DNA of 64,000 bases. Origin: an uncultured Lachnospiraceae bacterium (lineage in GTDB: Bacteria; Bacillota; Clostridia; Lachnospirales; Lachnospiraceae). The notes beneath the pieces are model-generated. The model saw only the letters and a list, made by a program, of their open reading frames with translations. It had not been told where the DNA came from and made no database searches. The position numbers were made by a program, and so were the translations under genes. Each line of letters begins with the position of its first letter. Position 1 is the first letter of the stretch. Of this stretch, positions 60,660 through 64,000 are shown in pieces. Location: NCBI GenBank assembly GCA_946405625.1, contig CAMJHQ010000014.1, positions 22,813 to 86,812 of the forward strand. The letters are read 5' to 3'.

Positions 60660-61862
60660 TTAAACATTCGTTCCAATAACCTTGGTATCTATAGTTCCGT
60701 CATGCACTCTTACATTCAGAATGTCGCCCTCCGTAACTGACTTTACGGATGTTACAGGCTTCTCATCCTTACCGGAAATGTATCCGAAGCCGTTTACAAG
60801 TTTAGCCGTCGGAGAGAGTCCGTGAAGTCTTGTTATATCTACTTCAAGTCTCTGTTTTACACGGCTCAGCTTATCCTCCATAAGTCTCTGAAGCTTATCT
60901 ACACTCTGTGCAAGAAGGAGCTGTCTATCTCTCAGAACAGCCTCAGGGCTTAATCTTTCTAGTGCATTCCTCAGCTTCTCAAGCGAGAACTTAGCCTCTC
61001 TCACTCTCGAATCCATCGCTCTATCCATAGATGTGCGAAAGTTTCTGACCTTATTCAGAGTTTCGACAACATTGTCTATCGCAAGCTCTGCAGCCGCTGA
61101 TGGTGTCGGTGCTCTGAGATCCGCCACATAATCCGCAATTGTGTTATCTATCTCATGTCCTGTTCCCGAAATAATCGGAGTCTTTGCAGCGTAGATCGCT
61201 CTTGCCACGATTTCCTCATTGAAAGCCCAGAGATCTTCTATACTTCCGCCGCCTCGTCCGATAATAATGGTATCAAGTCCCATTTTATCAAGAGTCTCGA
61301 TACCTTTTACGATAGTTGCAGCAGCGCCCTCGCCCTGAACCTTTGCAGGATAGAGATAAAGCTGTACATAGGGATTCCTGCGCTTGGATACATTTATTAT
61401 ATCCTGAATTGCCGCACCGGTCGAGGCCGTAACTATACCGACCTTCTTCGGATGCTCGGGAATAGGCTTCTTTACTTCAAAATCAAAAAGCCCTTCCTCA
61501 TACAGCTTAAGCTTAAGCTTCTCAAATTCCTCAAACAGCTTTCCTTTTTCGTCAGCTGCGAGAGAAATGGTATTGGCATAGAGCTGATATCTTCCGTCCC
61601 TCTCATACACCTCAACGGAACCGCTGATCCTGATCAACTGTCCCGTCTCCATTTTGAATCTGAGTCCGCGTTCGCGTTTCCCCTTAAACATAACACAGGG
61701 CACAGAACTCTCCTCGTCTTTTATGGTAAAGTAAATGTGCCCCATACTATGGTATTTACAGTCTGATATTTCTCCGATAACTGTTACATTTCGGAGGATA
61801 TAATCGCTGCTTATCAAATTCTTTATGTAATTGTTCAGTCTGCTGACAGTATATTCCTTCAT
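60660..61862 (-). CDS. xseA: Exodeoxyribonuclease VII large subunit
   Basis: 400 residues: N-terminal OB fold (YTVSRLNNYIKNLISSDYIL, VIGEISDCKYHSMGHIYFTI) and catalytic domain with IIGRGGGSIEDLWAFNEEIV and SGTGHEIDNTIADYVADLRA, followed by a coiled coil. Degrades single-stranded DNA together with XseB. Upstream nusB ends 35 bases away. Confidence 0.95.
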   Translation of the reverse strand: MKEYTVSRLNNYIKNLISSDYILRNVTVIGEISDCKYHSMGHIYFTIKDEESSVPCVMFKGKRERGLRFKMETGQLIRISGSVEVYERDGRYQLYANTISLAADEKGKLFEEFEKLKLKLYEEGLFDFEVKKPIPEHPKKVGIVTASTGAAIQDIINVSKRRNPYVQLYLYPAKVQGEGAAATIVKGIETLDKMGLDTIIIGRGGGSIEDLWAFNEEIVARAIYAAKTPIISGTGHEIDNTIADYVADLRAPTPSAAAELAIDNVVETLNKVRNFRTSMDRAMDSRVREAKFSLEKLRNALERLSPEAVLRDRQLLLAQSVDKLQRLMEDKLSRVKQRLEVDITRLHGLSPTAKLVNGFGYISGKDEKPVTSVKSVTEGDILNVRVHDGTIDTKVIGTNV

Positions 61863-61897
61863 ATCAGGTCAACCCTCGTAGTGAAATGAATCTATGA

Positions 61898-62344
61898 TCA
61901 TTTCTGATTCTCGATTATACCCGCAAGTACACCGTTAACAAAGCAGGATGCCTTTTCTCCCGAATAGGTCTTTGCAAGCTCAACTGCTTCGTTGATTGCT
62001 ACCGCATTCGGAATCTCTTCATCATGAAGGATTTCAAATGTAGCAAGTCTCAGAATTGCCAGCTCTTCCTTGCCGAGTCTCTCCAGCTCCCAGTTGCGTG
62101 AACTGCTGCGAAGCACTTCATCAAGCTCATTCAGGTGAAATAAAATGCCTTTCACCTTCTGAGTGATATATGCTTCATCCTTCTCGGTAAGCTTGATCTT
62201 ATCTTCATCCTCAAGCGGTTCTGCTATAAGAAGCTTCAGAGCATCAAGATTATCTTCTGTCTGCTCATCCATCTTTTCAGCACCGTAAAAAGGAATCTGA
62301 AAGATAATTTTAAAAATATACTCTCTAAGCTCGTGTCTTGTCAT
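61898..62344 (-). CDS. nusB: Transcription antitermination factor NusB
   Basis: 148 residues with the NusB helical bundle: TRHELREYIFKIIFQIPFYG at the start and the C-terminal IPNAVAINEAVELAKTYSGE and FVNGVLAGI. Works with NusE on rRNA boxA antitermination. Starts 3 bases after the Asp23 gene stop, with GGAGAA as the ribosome site. Confidence 0.95.
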   Translation of the reverse strand: MTRHELREYIFKIIFQIPFYGAEKMDEQTEDNLDALKLLIAEPLEDEDKIKLTEKDEAYITQKVKGILFHLNELDEVLRSSSRNWELERLGKEELAILRLATFEILHDEEIPNAVAINEAVELAKTYSGEKASCFVNGVLAGIIENQK

Positions 62345-62347
62345 TTT

Positions 62348-62752
62348 TTATTCTCCGAATTCTATACCGGATACCTTAACATTAACACTTAAGCACTCAA
62401 GGCCTGTCATAGTAAGGAGTGCAGTCTTAACCTTCTCCTGTACATTTTCGGAAACCTCAAGAATGTTATATCCGAATTTAATCTGAATGGATGTGGTCAC
62501 TCTGATCTTCTTACTGCCGTCCTCCGCATCCTCGAAGGAAACAACAACGCCCTTGGACAGATTCTTCTTTCCAAGCTTTGCAACAAGATCCCTTGTGATA
62601 TCGCCTGTAAGTCTGGCAACACCATCGACCTCAGTAACAGCAAGTCCAACTATGCTGGATACTACATCATCAGCAATCTGAACTATACCGGAACTCGCAT
62701 TTTCAGCAACCGTATACTTAGCATCTTTACTGTCTTTCTTTCCATCTGCCAT
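62348..62752 (-). CDS. Asp23/Gls24 family envelope stress protein
   Basis: 134 residues: GIVQIADDVVSSIVGLAVTE, VDGVARLTG and the repeat VSENVQEKVKTALLTMTGL are typical of Asp23 (alkaline shock). Members attach to the inner membrane surface by partners and affect envelope homeostasis. GGAGGTATAAC ribosome site. In Firmicutes this gene precedes nusB, as here. Confidence 0.94.
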   Translation of the reverse strand: MADGKKDSKDAKYTVAENASSGIVQIADDVVSSIVGLAVTEVDGVARLTGDITRDLVAKLGKKNLSKGVVVSFEDAEDGSKKIRVTTSIQIKFGYNILEVSENVQEKVKTALLTMTGLECLSVNVKVSGIEFGE

Positions 62753-62776
62753 GAGTTATACCTCCATATGCAAGAA

Positions 62777-63448
62777 TCACTGCTTTTCCTTTTCTTTTTC
62801 CTTATACTTATGAGCCTGTTCAAGCATCATATTCTTAACCTTCATGAGTCTGACCTGAGTAGATCTTTCATTCTCATCAAGTTTCATTGTTATATACTTA
62901 ATACTCTCCTGTGTCTCGGGAATGATGACATGCTCCAGAGCATTAACACGACGTCTGGTCTTCTCTATCTCAGCGGCCATGAGCTGACAGGACTTCTCAA
63001 CCTCGGCAAGCTTAAGCATATCCTTGAAGACATCCTGCAGTGAATCCACTGCATAATCCAGATCTCCCGAAGTAAATGCAAAACCGTAGGAATAGATATC
63101 GTTCGAATCAGCCGTCTTAGTCTTGAAATCGTAAATAGGAATATCAACACTCATTACATTTTTCTTATCTGTTACAAGGCTGATCTCCTGCTTCGGAGAC
63201 ATAAGAGCACTTCGAAGCTCTTCATCAGACATTCCGGCCTTTGCGAGAACAAAATTGTTATTGGCATTCTTGATGCCGTTCTCAACCTTCTCACGAAGCT
63301 CCATATTTATTTTTACAAGATCCAGGAACTCACGCATAAGCTCATCACGTTTATCCTTTAGGAGTCGGTGACCCTTTACGGCAGTATTAAGTTTTTTCTT
63401 TAAACGGGTTAATTCCATTCGTGTTGGAATTATGTTCTGTGTTGCCAT
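62777..63448 (-). CDS. ntpD: V-type ATP synthase subunit D
   Basis: 223 residues from the ATG at 63448 (MATQNIIPTRMELTRLKKKL), the usual V-ATPase D start; a frame from a TTG at 63466 adds six residues. Long coiled helices at both ends (ALEHVIIPETQESIKYI near the C-terminus) form the central rotor stalk. No obvious ribosome site is next to the start. The 3' end is 24 bases from the Asp23 gene, so the housekeeping run may be cotranscribed. Confidence 0.92.
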   Translation of the reverse strand: MATQNIIPTRMELTRLKKKLNTAVKGHRLLKDKRDELMREFLDLVKINMELREKVENGIKNANNNFVLAKAGMSDEELRSALMSPKQEISLVTDKKNVMSVDIPIYDFKTKTADSNDIYSYGFAFTSGDLDYAVDSLQDVFKDMLKLAEVEKSCQLMAAEIEKTRRRVNALEHVIIPETQESIKYITMKLDENERSTQVRLMKVKNMMLEQAHKYKEKEKEKQ

Positions 63449-63551
63449 ATAACACGTATAATCCAATTATCGGTTTTGATGATCGGATTTTTTCCTTTCT
63501 CCCTAATTTACTATTTACTCTTTACATAGTGATTAAACAGGTAATTCCGCA

Positions 63552-63686
63552 TCACCCTAAGCATTGTTCATAAGTTGGAAATTGCAGTTGCAATAATAAT
63601 ATGATTAAAACTATTACGATACAAAAACCGACTGAAATATAAAACTGTATTTTTCTGAATCTGTCGTAATCCTTAATCTCTATCAT
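63552..63686 (-). CDS. 44-residue single-helix membrane ORF between V-ATPase B and D
   Basis: The frame from ATG at 63686 to TGA at 63552 encodes 44 residues: start MIEIKDYDRFRKIQFY, then a hydrophobic helix SVGFCIVIVLIILLLQL, then a short tail with PTYEQCLG. An AAGGA site is 14 bases upstream (11 from an in-frame TTG just before), which is acceptable. The basic N-terminus and following helix predict N-in topology. It fills a 237-base gap that is usually much shorter between ntpB and ntpD. No homologue recognised. Confidence 0.5.
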   Translation of the reverse strand: MIEIKDYDRFRKIQFYISVGFCIVIVLIILLLQLQFPTYEQCLG

Positions 63687-63703
63687 CAACGATAAATAAT
63701 TCC

Positions 63704-64000
63704 TTATTTATTGTAATACATATCCAGGAACTTATCATTAATACGTTTCAGCTCTGAACGTGGCAGAATTCTAAGCAGTTCCCAACCGATATCAAGTGTC
63801 TCCTGGATATCACGGTCTGCCTGATATCCCTGTGAAACATACTTCTTCTCGAACTCCTCAGCAAACTTAGCATAAAGAAGATCGATATCTGTAAGTGCAG
63901 CTTCACCAAGGATAACCATAAGTTCCTTAGCTTCTTTACCACGGGCATAAGCAGAGAACAACTGGTTCATTGTTGCAGCATGGTCTGCTCTTGTCTTTCC
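63704..64000 (-). CDS. ntpB: V-type ATP synthase subunit B, C-terminal part
   Basis: The last 98 residues of subunit B; the beginning lies past the window edge. The frame continues upstream of the internal ATG at 63970 with [10 protein letters not shown], then [20 protein letters not shown] and [20 protein letters not shown], matching the conserved B-subunit C-terminus. Forms the non-catalytic A3B3 ring subunit of the ion-translocating ATPase. Confidence 0.95.
   Translation of the reverse strand, partial: GKTRADHAATMNQLFSAYARGKEAKELMVILGEAALTDIDLLYAKFAEEFEKKYVSQGYQADRDIQETLDIGWELLRILPRSELKRINDKFLDMYYNK

Noticed and set aside
61155..61766. 203-codon plus-strand frame
   Set aside because: Antisense to xseA, whose protein matches its family over the full length.
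1..64000. Mobile elements, CRISPR arrays, tRNA or rRNA genes
   Set aside because: No transposase, integrase or phage-type product, no regular spacer-repeat array, and no cloverleaf with CCA-type end was noticed; the short repeats listed do not have CRISPR spacing. Read by eye only.

Overview
The window is a gene-dense bacterial chromosome segment of moderate A+T content. It carries no insertion sequence, prophage, CRISPR array, rRNA gene or recognisable tRNA gene. Gene content points to an anaerobic Clostridia member, most likely Lachnospiraceae (Butyrivibrio/Roseburia-like; inference). Evidence: single-chain PurL, V-type ATPase genes, an nusB-xseAB-ispA-dxs-tlyA-nadK-argR-recN cluster, a YesM/YesN-type two-component system, a Lys/Ala/Pro-rich basic protein and HU. 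Almost everything is on the minus strand; plus-strand genes are one metallophosphoesterase and a three-gene block at 40.7-45.9 kb.

Layout. 0-9 kb: a truncated Lys/Ala-rich gene, then a tightly coupled minus-strand operon tex > giant TPR protein with a J-domain-like N-terminus > short Hsp70 > lipoprotein. 9-16.3 kb: HU, a type IIA topoisomerase pair (A subunit before B), thioredoxin and an NhaC antiporter. 16.3-27 kb: D,D-carboxypeptidase, a MoxR/DUF58/membrane-protein trio, a fused CoA-transferase, an anchored hypothetical protein, an SGNH esterase, an EEP-family phosphohydrolase and an intracellular GH32 fructosidase. 27-32 kb: a response regulator / ABC transporter / histidine kinase operon with repeat-type operator candidates, then a divergent metallophosphoesterase.

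32-48 kb is a uronate-polysaccharide (probably glycosaminoglycan) utilisation locus: sugar ABC transporter, GH88 unsaturated glucuronyl hydrolase, DUF2264 protein, YesL, discoidin-like protein, YesM/YesN regulators, heparinase II/III-like protein, KduD and KduI. Model: oligosaccharides enter by the ABC transporter, are split in the cytoplasm by the lyase-like protein and GH88, and the unsaturated uronate is converted by KduI and KduD. A near-identical 16-bp site lies about 100 bp before the transporter and kduI start codons and is the best candidate YesN operator.

48-64 kb: two small membrane proteins, a GNAT acetyltransferase, an EF-hand miniprotein, purL with a folded 5' leader, then the recN-argR-nadK-tlyA-dxs-ispA-xseB-xseA-nusB-asp23 housekeeping run, ending in V-type ATPase subunits D and (partial) B with a previously unlisted 44-codon membrane ORF between them.

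Most novel-looking items: the Tex/J-like TPR/Hsp70/lipoprotein operon, the structured purL leader, the shared operator in the uronate locus, and the V-ATPase miniprotein. All assignments rest on reading motifs by eye; no database search was run.
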